Assembly (NCBI GenBank): GCA_003450735.1
Contig: DMEZ01000072.1
Span: forward strand, 22,075 to 86,074
Direction: 5' to 3'
DNA length: 64,000 nucleotides
Source of the DNA: Elusimicrobiota bacterium
GTDB lineage: Bacteria > Elusimicrobiota > Elusimicrobia > UBA1565
The notes beneath the pieces are model-generated. The model had not been told where the DNA came from and did not search any database. It worked only from the letters and a program-made list of their open reading frames with translations. Each line of letters starts with the position of its first letter. Positions within the stretch are counted from its first letter, which is position 1. Shown here one piece after another: positions 1-7,476 of this stretch. The position numbers were made by a program, and so were the translations under genes.

Positions 1-47
1 GGGTGCAGCCGGGTGCCGGAGCCTCCGGCGAGGATGATCCCTTTCAT
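1..47 (-). CDS. rmlA: RmlA-type nucleotidyltransferase, N-terminus only (runs off the window)
   Basis: The minus strand reads ATG at 47 and then 15 codons giving MKGIILAGGSGTRLH followed by Pro, before the window ends. This is the signature nucleotide-binding start (GGSGTRL) of glucose-1-phosphate thymidylyltransferase, which makes dTDP-glucose for dTDP-rhamnose and surface polysaccharide. The ATG overlaps the TGA of the upstream DUF4301 gene (ATGA), so the two are probably translated from one mRNA. Other sugar-1-phosphate nucleotidyltransferases share a similar first motif, so the exact substrate is inferred from the family. Confidence 0.72.
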   Translation of the reverse strand, partial: MKGIILAGGSGTRLH

Positions 48-1576
48 CCCTGATGTCCCTCCTTGAGCAGGTCTGCGAGGGTCTTGACGGGCTGGAAGGT
101 CCAGGCGGGCATCTCGACGAAGAGCGTCAGCCAGCGGGCCATCCCGCCGTTCCAGAGCCCGGGGTGCTCCAGGATGCGGATGGGGCGCCCTTCCCACATC
201 TTCTCGCTGACCAGCACGGCGTCGGGGTCGCGGAAGCGCTCCAGGTCGAAGGACTCGTCCAGGTAGTCCTTGAGGCCGCAGACGATATCGACGGGGTTGA
301 AGTGGGTCGCGGAGGCGAAGAGGGCCCGCTGCTCCTCGGCGGGAGCCACCTGGGCTCTCTCGACGATCTGCATCGAAACCCCCTCCTTGCCGCGCGTCCA
401 GAAGGGCCCGCCGCCGGGCTCGCCCGCGTTAGGCACCATGCCGCACACCCGGATGGGCCGGTCGAGCCGTTCGATGAGGAACGTGCGATGGGCCTCGCGC
501 GGCAGGCTGTCCCAGTCCGCGGGGCGGGGGATGAGCAGGTGCTTCTCGGCGTAGCGCATGGCCTCGTCGATGACGGTCTGGTCGGCCGCCTTGGAGTAGA
601 TGCGCGAGAGCAGGTCGAAGAGCTTCTCCTGGGTCTCGAGCAGGAGCCCGGCCAGGGCGAGCTTGTGGCGGCCCGCGCTCTCCTTGAGGCGGTCGGTCAC
701 GACGTTGTCGATGTTCTTGATGAAGAGGATGTCCGCGCGCAGGGCGTTGAGGTTCTCGAGCAGGGCCCCGTGCCCGCCCGCCCAGAAGAGGAGCTCGTCA
801 TCCTTGGGACGGAAAGGCTCATTGTCCGGCCCGACGACGATGGTGTCGGTGGAGCGCTTCTGGGCCGAGAAGGAGACCTCGAAGCGCGCCCCGAGGCGCT
901 TCTCGTGCTTGGGGGCGGTCTCTTCGAGGAGGTCCTCGAAGCGGTCGAGGTAGCCGTGCGGCACGGTGAAGTGCAGGCGGCAGGCGCCGTCCTTGGCGCG
1001 GACGACCTGGGACGCCTCGATGAGGTGCTCCTCGAACGCCGTGCGGGAGCCTTCGCCCGTCTGGTGGAAGGAGATGAGGGCCTTCGGGATGTCGGCGTAG
1101 TTGAGCCCCTGGGGCCCGAGCAGGTGCTCGGCGATCTCGGCGTAGCGATTCTCGGCGGCGAGCTTGTCGGCGTTGAGGCCGGCGCGCTTCATGGCGCGCT
1201 TGAGCTCGTCGTGGAAGGCGAACTTGGAGAGGCTCTTGAAGCAGGTCTCGGCCTCGGCGAGCTCCTCGGCGCTGGGCGGAGAGCGGCGCCCGCGCAGGGC
1301 GTGCAGGGCCGCGAACATGCGGCTGGCCCGGCCCGAGGCGGGGACGAACTTGAGGAAGCGCCCGGAGGCCATGGAGCGCGCGCCGCGGCTCACGAGGCGG
1401 TCGAAGGTCTCCTCATCGAGCTGGCGGATGCCGTCCCCGGGGGTGCACGGGCGCAGCAGGTCGGCGTAGACGGGGGGCCGGGTGAAGAGCTCGGCCTGGC
1501 GGTAGGCCTCGGCGTCGGAGAGGCCGTGCTTGCGGATCTTCTCGAGGTCGCGTTCGGTGTACATCCGGAGGGTCAT
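44..1576 (-). CDS. DUF4301 family protein
   Basis: Conserved protein of about 510 residues matching the DUF4301 family, known mainly from Bacteroidetes and of unknown biochemical function. The family hallmarks visible are an N-terminus of the type MYTERDLEKIRKHG and the early motif FVPASGRASRMF, which looks like a nucleotide-sugar binding loop, followed by a long alpha/beta region. I start it at the first ATG (1576); a TTG codon 27 bases upstream is in frame, and the family domain begins only at the second Met (1564). The downstream RmlA-type gene overlaps by ATGA, which suggests a link to sugar-nucleotide or surface-polysaccharide metabolism. That link is contextual inference only. Confidence 0.85.
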   Translation of the reverse strand: MTLRMYTERDLEKIRKHGLSDAEAYRQAELFTRPPVYADLLRPCTPGDGIRQLDEETFDRLVSRGARSMASGRFLKFVPASGRASRMFAALHALRGRRSPPSAEELAEAETCFKSLSKFAFHDELKRAMKRAGLNADKLAAENRYAEIAEHLLGPQGLNYADIPKALISFHQTGEGSRTAFEEHLIEASQVVRAKDGACRLHFTVPHGYLDRFEDLLEETAPKHEKRLGARFEVSFSAQKRSTDTIVVGPDNEPFRPKDDELLFWAGGHGALLENLNALRADILFIKNIDNVVTDRLKESAGRHKLALAGLLLETQEKLFDLLSRIYSKAADQTVIDEAMRYAEKHLLIPRPADWDSLPREAHRTFLIERLDRPIRVCGMVPNAGEPGGGPFWTRGKEGVSMQIVERAQVAPAEEQRALFASATHFNPVDIVCGLKDYLDESFDLERFRDPDAVLVSEKMWEGRPIRILEHPGLWNGGMARWLTLFVEMPAWTFQPVKTLADLLKEGHQG

Positions 1577-1585
1577 GATATATTC

Positions 1586-1614
1586 TTGCGGCGACGGGCG
1601 CAAATTAGTTTAAT
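1586..1614 (+). promoter_or_regulatory. Candidate sigma70-type promoter of tRNA-Phe
   Basis: TTGCGG (1586-1591), a 17-base spacer and TTTAAT (1609-1614; 5 of 6 to TATAAT) end 18 bases before the tRNA. The -35 matches only 3 of 6. It lies across the 5' end of the divergent DUF4301 gene. Confidence 0.4.
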
Positions 1615-1632
1615 CCCTCGTCGCAATTCGGT

Positions 1633-1707
1633 GCCGAGGTAGCTCAGTGGTAGAGCACTGCTCTGAAAAAGCAGGTGTCGCTGGTTCGATCCCAGCCCTC
1701 GGCACCA
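1633..1707 (+). tRNA. tRNA-Phe (anticodon GAA), CCA encoded
   Basis: The sequence folds into a complete cloverleaf: acceptor GCCGAGG/CCTCGGC, D arm GCTC/GAGC, anticodon stem CTGCT/AGCAG with loop CTGAAAA (anticodon GAA), a 5-base variable loop GTGTC, T arm GCTGG/CCAGC with TTCGATC, discriminator A and a genomically encoded CCA. Total 75 bases including CCA. A run of five T residues follows immediately and may end the transcript. Confidence 0.97.
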
Positions 1708-1710
1708 TTT

Positions 1711-1866
1711 TTATTCGTCGGACAGCCTTCTTTTAGCCTCCGCCAGCACGTACGCCTCCACGAAGTCCTTCTCCGCGCCCTGCCCCTTGGCGTACATCTT
1801 GAGCCCCCACACGTACTCCCTCGCCTCGTACGCCCGCACTCCTTCCGAAGTCGCGGATCGCCCCAT
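1711..1866 (-). CDS. Small Sel1-repeat-like ORF, possibly a remnant
   Basis: A 51-codon frame on the minus strand starts at ATG 1866 and ends in TAA just 3 bases from the end of the tRNA gene. Its second half (GLKMYAKGQGAEKDFVEAYV) has the spacing of a Sel1/TPR-like repeat, where Gly-x-Gly-x-x-Lys-Asp-(F/Y)-x-Glu-Ala is typical. One repeat alone is unlikely to form a stable Sel1 solenoid. It may therefore be the tail of a larger gene truncated next to the tRNA, or a genuine micro-protein. No clear ribosome binding site is seen. Confidence 0.35.
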   Translation of the reverse strand: MGRSATSEGVRAYEAREYVWGLKMYAKGQGAEKDFVEAYVLAEAKRRLSDE

Positions 1867-1933
1867 GTCCCGAATCCGGCAAAAAACACCCCCCTTGCAA
1901 TCCTCGCCGGTGCGGTGCTAATCTTTAAAAACG

Positions 1934-2467
1934 ATGCTCCGCGCTCTCCTCGCCGCGCTGCTGCTCGCCCCGCTCTGGGCCAAGCCGCTCATTCGCTTCG
2001 ACGACCTCGACAAGAAGGAGAAGAGCCTGAACGCCCAGGGCCAGCCCGCCTCCGACCAGGAGGTCGCCGAAGTGCAGGACGAGCTCGACGAGATCCAGCG
2101 CCAGATACGCCGCAAGGAGATCCCCAATATCGAGTTCGAGTTCGACAAGGCCCTCCTCAAGGACTCGTCCAACGACACCCTCCAGATGGTGGCCGACCTG
2201 CTCATCCGGCACCCCAGCCTCAAGCTCTGGGTCACCGGCCACACCTGCAACCTCGGCAGCAAGGAGTACAACCGCGAGCTCTCCCAGCGCCGGGCGGAAG
2301 CGGTGAAGGACCGGCTCATCGAGTTCGGCGTCCTGGGAGAGTCCATCCGCGCCAAGGGCTTCGGCTTTCAGAAGCCCATCGCCCCCAACGACACCGAGGA
2401 GAACCGCTCCCTCAACCGCCGCGTCGAGTTCACCGTCCTGAACCGATGGTGGAACGCCGTCTACTGA
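1934..2467 (+). CDS. OmpA-family peptidoglycan-associated protein
   Basis: 177-residue exported protein. Residues 1-16 form a signal peptide, followed by a charged, probably coiled-coil stretch (about 20-62) and a C-terminal OmpA-like domain (about 65-170). Domain marks include a beta strand with IEFEFDKALLKD, the helix LSQRRAEAVKDRLIEFGV, and NRSLNRRVEF, which supplies the conserved Asn-Arg residues that bind diaminopimelate in peptidoglycan. It probably anchors the outer membrane to the cell wall from the periplasm. There is no long barrel, so it is not OmpA itself. A weak -10-like element (TAATCT, 1919-1924) lies 9 bases before the ATG and there is no clear Shine-Dalgarno. The last 22 bases overlap the next gene. 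Confidence 0.88.
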   Translation: MLRALLAALLLAPLWAKPLIRFDDLDKKEKSLNAQGQPASDQEVAEVQDELDEIQRQIRRKEIPNIEFEFDKALLKDSSNDTLQMVADLLIRHPSLKLWVTGHTCNLGSKEYNRELSQRRAEAVKDRLIEFGVLGESIRAKGFGFQKPIAPNDTEENRSLNRRVEFTVLNRWWNAVY

Positions 2468-3015
2468 TCTCGACGCTGCTGCTGAGCGCCGCCTGCGCCG
2501 GCGCCCCCCCGCGGCCGGCGCCCCCGCCGCCGAGGCCGGCACCCCCGCCTCTCGAAGCCAGCCGCGGCTGTTCCTCTTCCCAATACCGGTTCGCCTGCGC
2601 GCTGCCGCCGAACTACCTCGTCACCCAGGAGGGGCCGGGGCCCGGGACGGTGCTCCAGCTCCGCAAGCGTTCCCGGACACAGGGCGACGCGCCCGAGCTC
2701 CGGCTCAGGGTCATCCCTCTCAAGGGCCGCGCCCTCAAGCGTTTCGTGTCCGAGAAGGTCGCAGGCCCGCTGCGAAGCGCCGCCGGGGTCTCCGGCCTCG
2801 TTTCGCGGCCGGCCAAGCTGGGCGGGAAGGACGGCTTCGAGGTCTCCCTGACGCGCACCTACGCGACGGGGAGCGTGGCCCTGCGGGTCTTCTGCTTCCG
2901 CCGAGGGAAGGACGCCTTCCTGGTGGACTTCACCGTGCCGGACTCCGTCCCCTCCGGGGTCAAGGACGAGCTCGCCGATTTCGTGTCGTCTATCGAGTTC
3001 GAGGAAGAGCCTTAG
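2446..3015 (+). CDS. Putative lipoprotein with Pro-rich linker
   Basis: 189 residues starting at ATG 2446, inside the end of the OmpA-domain gene, so translation is probably coupled. The N-terminus is a lipoprotein signal with a lipobox LSAAC ending at Cys17, followed by a Pro/Ala-rich tether (about 20-38). The remaining 150 residues are a single globular alpha/beta domain with two Cys near its start (CSSSQYRFAC). No family is recognised. The pairing with a peptidoglycan-binding OmpA protein suggests an envelope role. Its TAG stop shares bases with the TAA stop of the convergent thioredoxin-like gene. Confidence 0.72.
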   Translation: MVERRLLISTLLLSAACAGAPPRPAPPPPRPAPPPLEASRGCSSSQYRFACALPPNYLVTQEGPGPGTVLQLRKRSRTQGDAPELRLRVIPLKGRALKRFVSEKVAGPLRSAAGVSGLVSRPAKLGGKDGFEVSLTRTYATGSVALRVFCFRRGKDAFLVDFTVPDSVPSGVKDELADFVSSIEFEEEP

Positions 3016-3437
3016 CGCTTCGGGCCGTACTTCCGCTTGGGGCGGCCCTTCGGCTTGCCCCGGTCCTCCAGCATCGACTTGTGCAGGAAGGCCCGGATCT
3101 CGTCCTCGGTGTAGAGGCCGGCCGAGCGGCCGATGAGGTAGCGGCCGCGGAAGACGAGCAGGGTGGACATCGCGCTCACCCCGTAGAGCTTCTTGAGCTC
3201 GTCCTCAACCTCGAAAGTCGCCTTGAAATAGCGCACCGCCGGCTGGGAGGACTCGGAGGCGAGCCGCTGGAGCGAAATCTCCTGGCGCGGGCAGACGGTG
3301 CAGGAGTCCGAGTTGAACTGCAGAAGGATATAGGCATCCTTCTGCTGCTGGGACGAGAAGGCGGCGGGGGTGTAGCGCTCGAGACGGCCGGCGGCCGCCG
3401 CGGACGCACCCAGGAGGAGCAGCAGCAGGGCCTTCAC
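3012..3437 (-). CDS. Periplasmic thioredoxin-fold protein (CTVC active site)
   Basis: 141 residues with a hydrophobic signal peptide (about 1-16), then a thioredoxin-like domain. The redox motif is Cys46-Thr-Val-Cys49, preceded by the beta strand YILLQFNSDS and followed by a strand ending in a Val-Ser-Ala-Met-Ser-Thr loop. Thioredoxins have cis-Pro at this point, so the usual cis-Pro appears to be absent. The basic tail (KGRPKRKYGPKR) is unusual. The start is GTG 3437, forming GTGA with the stop of the upstream Lon-like gene, so the two are translationally coupled. A role in reducing or sensing periplasmic proteins is plausible; which substrate is unknown. Confidence 0.75.
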   Translation of the reverse strand: MKALLLLLLGASAAAAGRLERYTPAAFSSQQQKDAYILLQFNSDSCTVCPRQEISLQRLASESSQPAVRYFKATFEVEDELKKLYGVSAMSTLLVFRGRYLIGRSAGLYTEDEIRAFLHKSMLEDRGKPKGRPKRKYGPKR

Positions 3438-5839
3438 CGCTTCTTCCTCCTGGCCTGGCCGCGGGGCCGGGGCGGCGGCTCGGGGGCCTCCTTGAGGACG
3501 TCCCCGAAAGCCTTCAGGCGCGCCTCGACCTTCGCGAAGACGGCCTTGGCGGGCTTGCCGGTGAGCAGTTCGATGCCCTGCTCCACCCGGGAAACGGCCC
3601 AGATGCGGAACTTGCCCGCCCGGACGGCCTCCACGACCTCCTCCTTCAGCATCAGGTTGCGCACGTTGCTCTGCGGGATGAGCACTCCCTGGCGGCCGCT
3701 GAAGCCGAGCACCTTGCAGACCTCGAAGAAGCCCTCGATCTTCTCGTTGGCCCCCCCGATGGCCTGTACTTCGCCCCGCTGGTTGACCGAGCCGGTCACG
3801 GCGATGCTCTGCTGGATGGGGAAGCCCGAGAGCGCGGAGAGCAGGGAGTAGAGCTCGGTGGAGGAAGCGCTGTCGCCCTCGATCCCGTCGTAGCTCTGCT
3901 CGAAGGCCAGTCTCCCCGCCAGGGAGAGGGGCTTGTCCTGCCCGAACCGGTGGACGAGGTAGCCGGCCAGGATGAGCACGCCTTTCGAGTGGATGGGGCC
4001 TCCGAGCTCGACCTCGCGCTCGATGTCCACGACGCCGTCCCGCCCCGGGCCGACGGTCGCGGTGATGCGCGTCGGGCGCCCGAACGAGTAGTCGCCGAGC
4101 GAGATGACCGAGAGCCCGTTGACCTGCCCCACGGCCTCGCCCGAGACGCCGAGGAGCAGCATCCCCCGCGCGATCATCTCGCGCAGGTGCGTCTCGTAGA
4201 GGTTCGCGCGGTGGATCTGCTCCTCGATGGCGCGGCGCACGTGCTCGGCCCGGATGCGCTCGCGCTTCTCGCGGCCCGCCCAGAAGTTGGCCTCGCGCAC
4301 CACGTCGGCCAGCGGGCCGAAGTAGATGGAGAGCTTGCTCTGGTCCTCCGCGGTGCGGCAGGCGTGCTCGAGCAGCTTGCTCACCGCCCCCGCCTCCAGG
4401 TGCCGGAGCTTGTCGCGGCGGCAGAGGGTGCCCATGTGGGCCGCGAAGTCCTTGACGTTGGCGTCCGTCGCGTCCATCCACGTGTCGAAGTCGGCCTTCA
4501 CCTTGAAGAGCTCGGAGAACTCCTCGTCGTAGGCCTGCAGGACGGCGTGCAGGTGGGCCTGGCCGACCAGCACCACCTTCACGTCCAGCGGGATGGGCTC
4601 GGGCCGCATGGACTTGGTCGAAACGAAGCCGAGGCGGTCGCCGAGGTCCTCGATCTCCACCTCGCCCGTGCGCAGGGCGCGCTTGAGCCCGTCCCAGCTG
4701 GCCGTGTTCTGGAGCACGTCCTCGATGGGAAGGACCAGGAAGCCGCCGTTGGCCTGGTGCAGGGAGCCCGCCTTGATGAGCGTATGGTCGGTGTGGAGCG
4801 TCCCCAGGTACGTCTCCTTCTCCACGCGCCCGAGCAGGTTGCCGAAAGTGGGGTTGCGCTCGACGATGAGCGGGGCGCCCTTCACGTCGGTGTTGTCCAC
4901 CAGGACGTTGACCTCGTAGCGCCGCAGGTGCAGTTCCCGGGACCGCGGGGTGGCCTCGTCCTCCTCCTCGGAGCCCTCGGCCTTCTCCTCCTTCTCGCCC
5001 TTGAACGCGTCCAGGTGCTCGAGGATGTCCTTGCGCACGGCCTTCAGGTAAGCCTGCACGTCGGGCAGGTCGCGGTACTTGTCGGAGAGATCGTCGATGA
5101 TGCCGCCGACCACGTAGAGCACCACCTGGCGGTCGAGGGCCTTGAGTTTGTCGCCGGCGGCGCGGTCGAGCTCCCGGATCTCCTTGAAGCCCTTCTTGAG
5201 ATGCTCTTGGAGGGCGTCGCGGCGCTTCTCGATATCCTCCTTGGCGGCGGGGGTCAGCTTGGCGGCCTCGGCGTCGGGGATGGGCTTGCCGTCCCTGAGC
5301 GGGACCATCATGACCCCGACAGACGTCTGCTGGAGCGAGAAGCCCAGGGAGGCGGCCTTCTCGTTGATCTTGTCCTGCACCTTGGCCTTCTGCCTGGCGG
5401 AGGATTTCGTCAGCTCCTCGCGCTTGCGCAGGTACTCCTCGTTCTCGAAGATCTTCGGGATGGCCCGCTTGACCTGCTCGATGAGCTCGCGCATGTCCTT
5501 GCGCAGGCCTCGGCCGCGGCCGGGGGGCAGGGCGAGCCGGCGGGGCTGATAGTTGTCCTCGAAGTTGCGCACGTAGCACCAGTCGGGCGGGGTGGGCTGG
5601 GTGGCGGCGGTCTCCTCGAGGAAGGTGCGGGCCACGGTCATCTTCCCCACGCCGGGAGGGCCGGCCACATAGACGTTGAAGCCGGCGTCGCTGATGCTCA
5701 GGCCGAACTGGAGAGCGGACACCGCGCGCTGCTGGCCGATGATGTCCGTGAACGGCTTGAGCTTGTCGGTGCTTTCGAACCCGAGCTTCTTGGGATCGAA
5801 GACCCGGCGCAGTTCCTCGGGTTTGAGTTCGTGGGGCAT
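3434..5839 (-). CDS. Lon-like (LonB-type) ATP-dependent protease
   Basis: 801 residues of the cytoplasmic LonB-like family found in many bacteria in addition to classical Lon. It has no Lon N-domain. Walker A is GPPGVGKMT at 60-68, and a helical charged insertion (about 115-300) separates it from a second AAA section around NPTFGNLLGRVEK. The C-terminal Lon protease domain (about 570-780) keeps the catalytic dyad Ser657 (GDSAS) and Lys700 (GGANEKIEG), 43 residues apart as in Lon. It probably degrades misfolded or regulatory proteins using ATP. Its stop overlaps the start of a periplasmic thioredoxin-like gene (GTGA). The last 25 residues are a basic Pro/Arg tail. Confidence 0.92.
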   Translation of the reverse strand: MPHELKPEELRRVFDPKKLGFESTDKLKPFTDIIGQQRAVSALQFGLSISDAGFNVYVAGPPGVGKMTVARTFLEETAATQPTPPDWCYVRNFEDNYQPRRLALPPGRGRGLRKDMRELIEQVKRAIPKIFENEEYLRKREELTKSSARQKAKVQDKINEKAASLGFSLQQTSVGVMMVPLRDGKPIPDAEAAKLTPAAKEDIEKRRDALQEHLKKGFKEIRELDRAAGDKLKALDRQVVLYVVGGIIDDLSDKYRDLPDVQAYLKAVRKDILEHLDAFKGEKEEKAEGSEEEDEATPRSRELHLRRYEVNVLVDNTDVKGAPLIVERNPTFGNLLGRVEKETYLGTLHTDHTLIKAGSLHQANGGFLVLPIEDVLQNTASWDGLKRALRTGEVEIEDLGDRLGFVSTKSMRPEPIPLDVKVVLVGQAHLHAVLQAYDEEFSELFKVKADFDTWMDATDANVKDFAAHMGTLCRRDKLRHLEAGAVSKLLEHACRTAEDQSKLSIYFGPLADVVREANFWAGREKRERIRAEHVRRAIEEQIHRANLYETHLREMIARGMLLLGVSGEAVGQVNGLSVISLGDYSFGRPTRITATVGPGRDGVVDIEREVELGGPIHSKGVLILAGYLVHRFGQDKPLSLAGRLAFEQSYDGIEGDSASSTELYSLLSALSGFPIQQSIAVTGSVNQRGEVQAIGGANEKIEGFFEVCKVLGFSGRQGVLIPQSNVRNLMLKEEVVEAVRAGKFRIWAVSRVEQGIELLTGKPAKAVFAKVEARLKAFGDVLKEAPEPPPRPRGQARRKKR

Positions 5840-5899
5840 GGACGCTAGCTGATTAAAAGGTATTCCGGGGCTCCTTGCAAGGCCCCGACGGGCTAGGGC

Positions 5900-7399
5900 T
5901 CAGCTTCGGGCTGGAGGCGGCGGCGCGGCGTCGCCCTTGGCCGCGGGCTTGGCGGCCTGCCAGATGCGCCCGTAATACGCGCGGAAGGCGGCTACCCGGG
6001 CGGCCTCGTCGAAGAACTGGGCGTTCTCGAAGTTGTTCATCTTCGCGTTCATCGTCCAGTTGTAGGAGCCCGCCTCGAGAACCTTCCCGTCGAAGACGAC
6101 GAACTTGTTGTGCATGGAGCCCGCGCCCTTCGGGCCGGGCTTCCCTTCGCCGAGGCGCACGTCGAAGCCGTTCTCCAGGAACCAGGCCATGTCGGGAAGC
6201 ATCCGGTACTGGAAGCGGTCGAAGACGATGCGCACCTTCACGCCCCGCTTGCGCGCGGAGAGCAGGGCTTCGCGCATGTCGCGCGAGGTGCAGCTGAACA
6301 TCGCGATGTCGATGGTCTCGCGGGCGAGCTCCACGGCCTGGACCAGCCAGTACTCCGCGTCGCCGCCGGGGGAGAAGGCGAAGGCCGGAAGGCCCGCGCC
6401 GTTGAACTGGATGGGGCGCGTCTTGGCGACCGGGGGCTTGCCGCTGGGACGGCCCGCGGGCTCGCCGAAGGGCTTGGCGAGAGCCCACATCCAGTCCCAG
6501 TAGCCCTGGAAGCCCTGAAGGCGGTTCGTCTCGGCCGTGAAAAGCATGTTCTCGAGGTGGTATTTGTCCGCGGCCTTCGACCAGTTGTAGGAGCCGCTCA
6601 CGAGCAGGGCCCCGTCGAAGACGGCGAACTTGTTGTGCATGAGCCCGTGCTCGCGGTCGCCGCGGAGCATGCGCATCTCGAAGCCCTCGTCGAGCAGGCG
6701 CTGGACGTCGGGGGTGACCTTCTGGTTCGGCTTCTCCGGGTAGACGTGGGAGGAGTTCATCACGATGCGCACGCGCACGCCGCGCTCCTTGGCCCGCGAC
6801 AGGGCGTCGGCCACCTCGGGCAGGGTCAAGCCGTGGATGGCGATGTCGAGGGTCTTCTTCGTCGCGTCGATGGCCTGCACGAGGAAGCGGCTCGGGACCG
6901 TCTCGTCCGTGAAGGCCTGGAGCGGGAACTCCTGACCGTTGAAGGAGACGGCGGCTGGGTGGAAGTTCTTGACCGCCGCCCCCGACGCTTCACTTGCGGC
7001 GGAGGGGGCCGAGACTGCGTCCTTGACCGACACCCCCCCGTCGAAGTGACGGCGAAGAGGCTCGAAGCCCGCGTTCTGGGTCTTGGGGTCCTGGAAGCTC
7101 TTCTGGATCTCCTCGGCGGCCGCGAGGGACTGGGCGAGGATGGCCTTCTGCGGAACGGCAGCGGTCTGCGCTTGGACAAGGGCCGGGCGCAAAGACGGGA
7201 GCACGGACATCGGAGGCAAAGCCGACACCTGGGGCAAAGACATCGACGGCGACTTCAGGCCTGCCGAGAAGGCCGGGCTCTGCATCAGCGCGGCCGGAGC
7301 GAAGGACATCGAAGCGGGAAGGGCCGTCGGAGCGATCCGGACGGTCTGGCCCGCGGACGGCAGGGCCGTCAGGAGCAGGGGCAGGAAAAGGGTTCTCAT
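5900..7399 (-). CDS. Secreted phospholipase D-family protein with two HKD motifs
   Basis: 499 residues from ATG 7399, chosen over an upstream in-frame codon because a GGGGG element sits just before it and the signal peptide MRTLFLPLLLTALPSAG begins there. Residues 20-150 are a low-complexity Ala/Ser/Pro propeptide-like region. Two PLD domains follow, each with HxKxxxxD: His255/Lys257 (HNKFAVFDG) and His430/Lys432 (HNKFVVFDG), each ending in GSYNW. The two motifs form one active site in this superfamily, which hydrolyses phosphodiesters in lipids or nucleic acids. Secretion argues for extracellular phospholipid or DNA as substrate. Residues near 130-150 carry a module shared at DNA level with the metalloprotease gene at 9796. 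Confidence 0.9.
   Translation of the reverse strand: MRTLFLPLLLTALPSAGQTVRIAPTALPASMSFAPAALMQSPAFSAGLKSPSMSLPQVSALPPMSVLPSLRPALVQAQTAAVPQKAILAQSLAAAEEIQKSFQDPKTQNAGFEPLRRHFDGGVSVKDAVSAPSAASEASGAAVKNFHPAAVSFNGQEFPLQAFTDETVPSRFLVQAIDATKKTLDIAIHGLTLPEVADALSRAKERGVRVRIVMNSSHVYPEKPNQKVTPDVQRLLDEGFEMRMLRGDREHGLMHNKFAVFDGALLVSGSYNWSKAADKYHLENMLFTAETNRLQGFQGYWDWMWALAKPFGEPAGRPSGKPPVAKTRPIQFNGAGLPAFAFSPGGDAEYWLVQAVELARETIDIAMFSCTSRDMREALLSARKRGVKVRIVFDRFQYRMLPDMAWFLENGFDVRLGEGKPGPKGAGSMHNKFVVFDGKVLEAGSYNWTMNAKMNNFENAQFFDEAARVAAFRAYYGRIWQAAKPAAKGDAAPPPPARS
6951..7010 (-). repeat. 60-nt coding module shared with the metalloprotease gene (copy 1)
   Basis: Read on the minus strand, this stretch matches 10155-10214 of the plus strand in 51 of 60 positions, with the first 24 bases identical and no gaps. 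Both copies are in the same reading frame and encode P-S-A-A-S-E-A ... H-P-A-A. The identical part includes AGT and GAA, codons that are uncommon in these genes. Confidence 0.8.
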
Positions 7400-7423
7400 C
7401 TGCCCCCAGTATAAAGGAAACAT

Positions 7424-7456
7424 AAAAAGCGCGCACGGGGCGAAAGCCCCGTGCGC
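7424..7456 (-). terminator. Rho-independent terminator of the subtilisin gene
   Basis: An 11-bp perfect stem GCGCACGGGGC/GCCCCGTGCGC with a 4-base loop (7431-7456) is followed on the minus strand by GCTTTTT. It lies 20 bases past the subtilisin stop and upstream of the PLD gene, separating the two transcripts. Confidence 0.85.
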
Positions 7457-7476
7457 GGTCTAGGCCGAAAGGCGGG

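Noticed and set aside
1875..1933. Strong promoter for the OmpA-domain gene
   Set aside because: TTGCAA-18-TAATCT is only 3 of 6 in the -10; kept as a remark and not as a feature.
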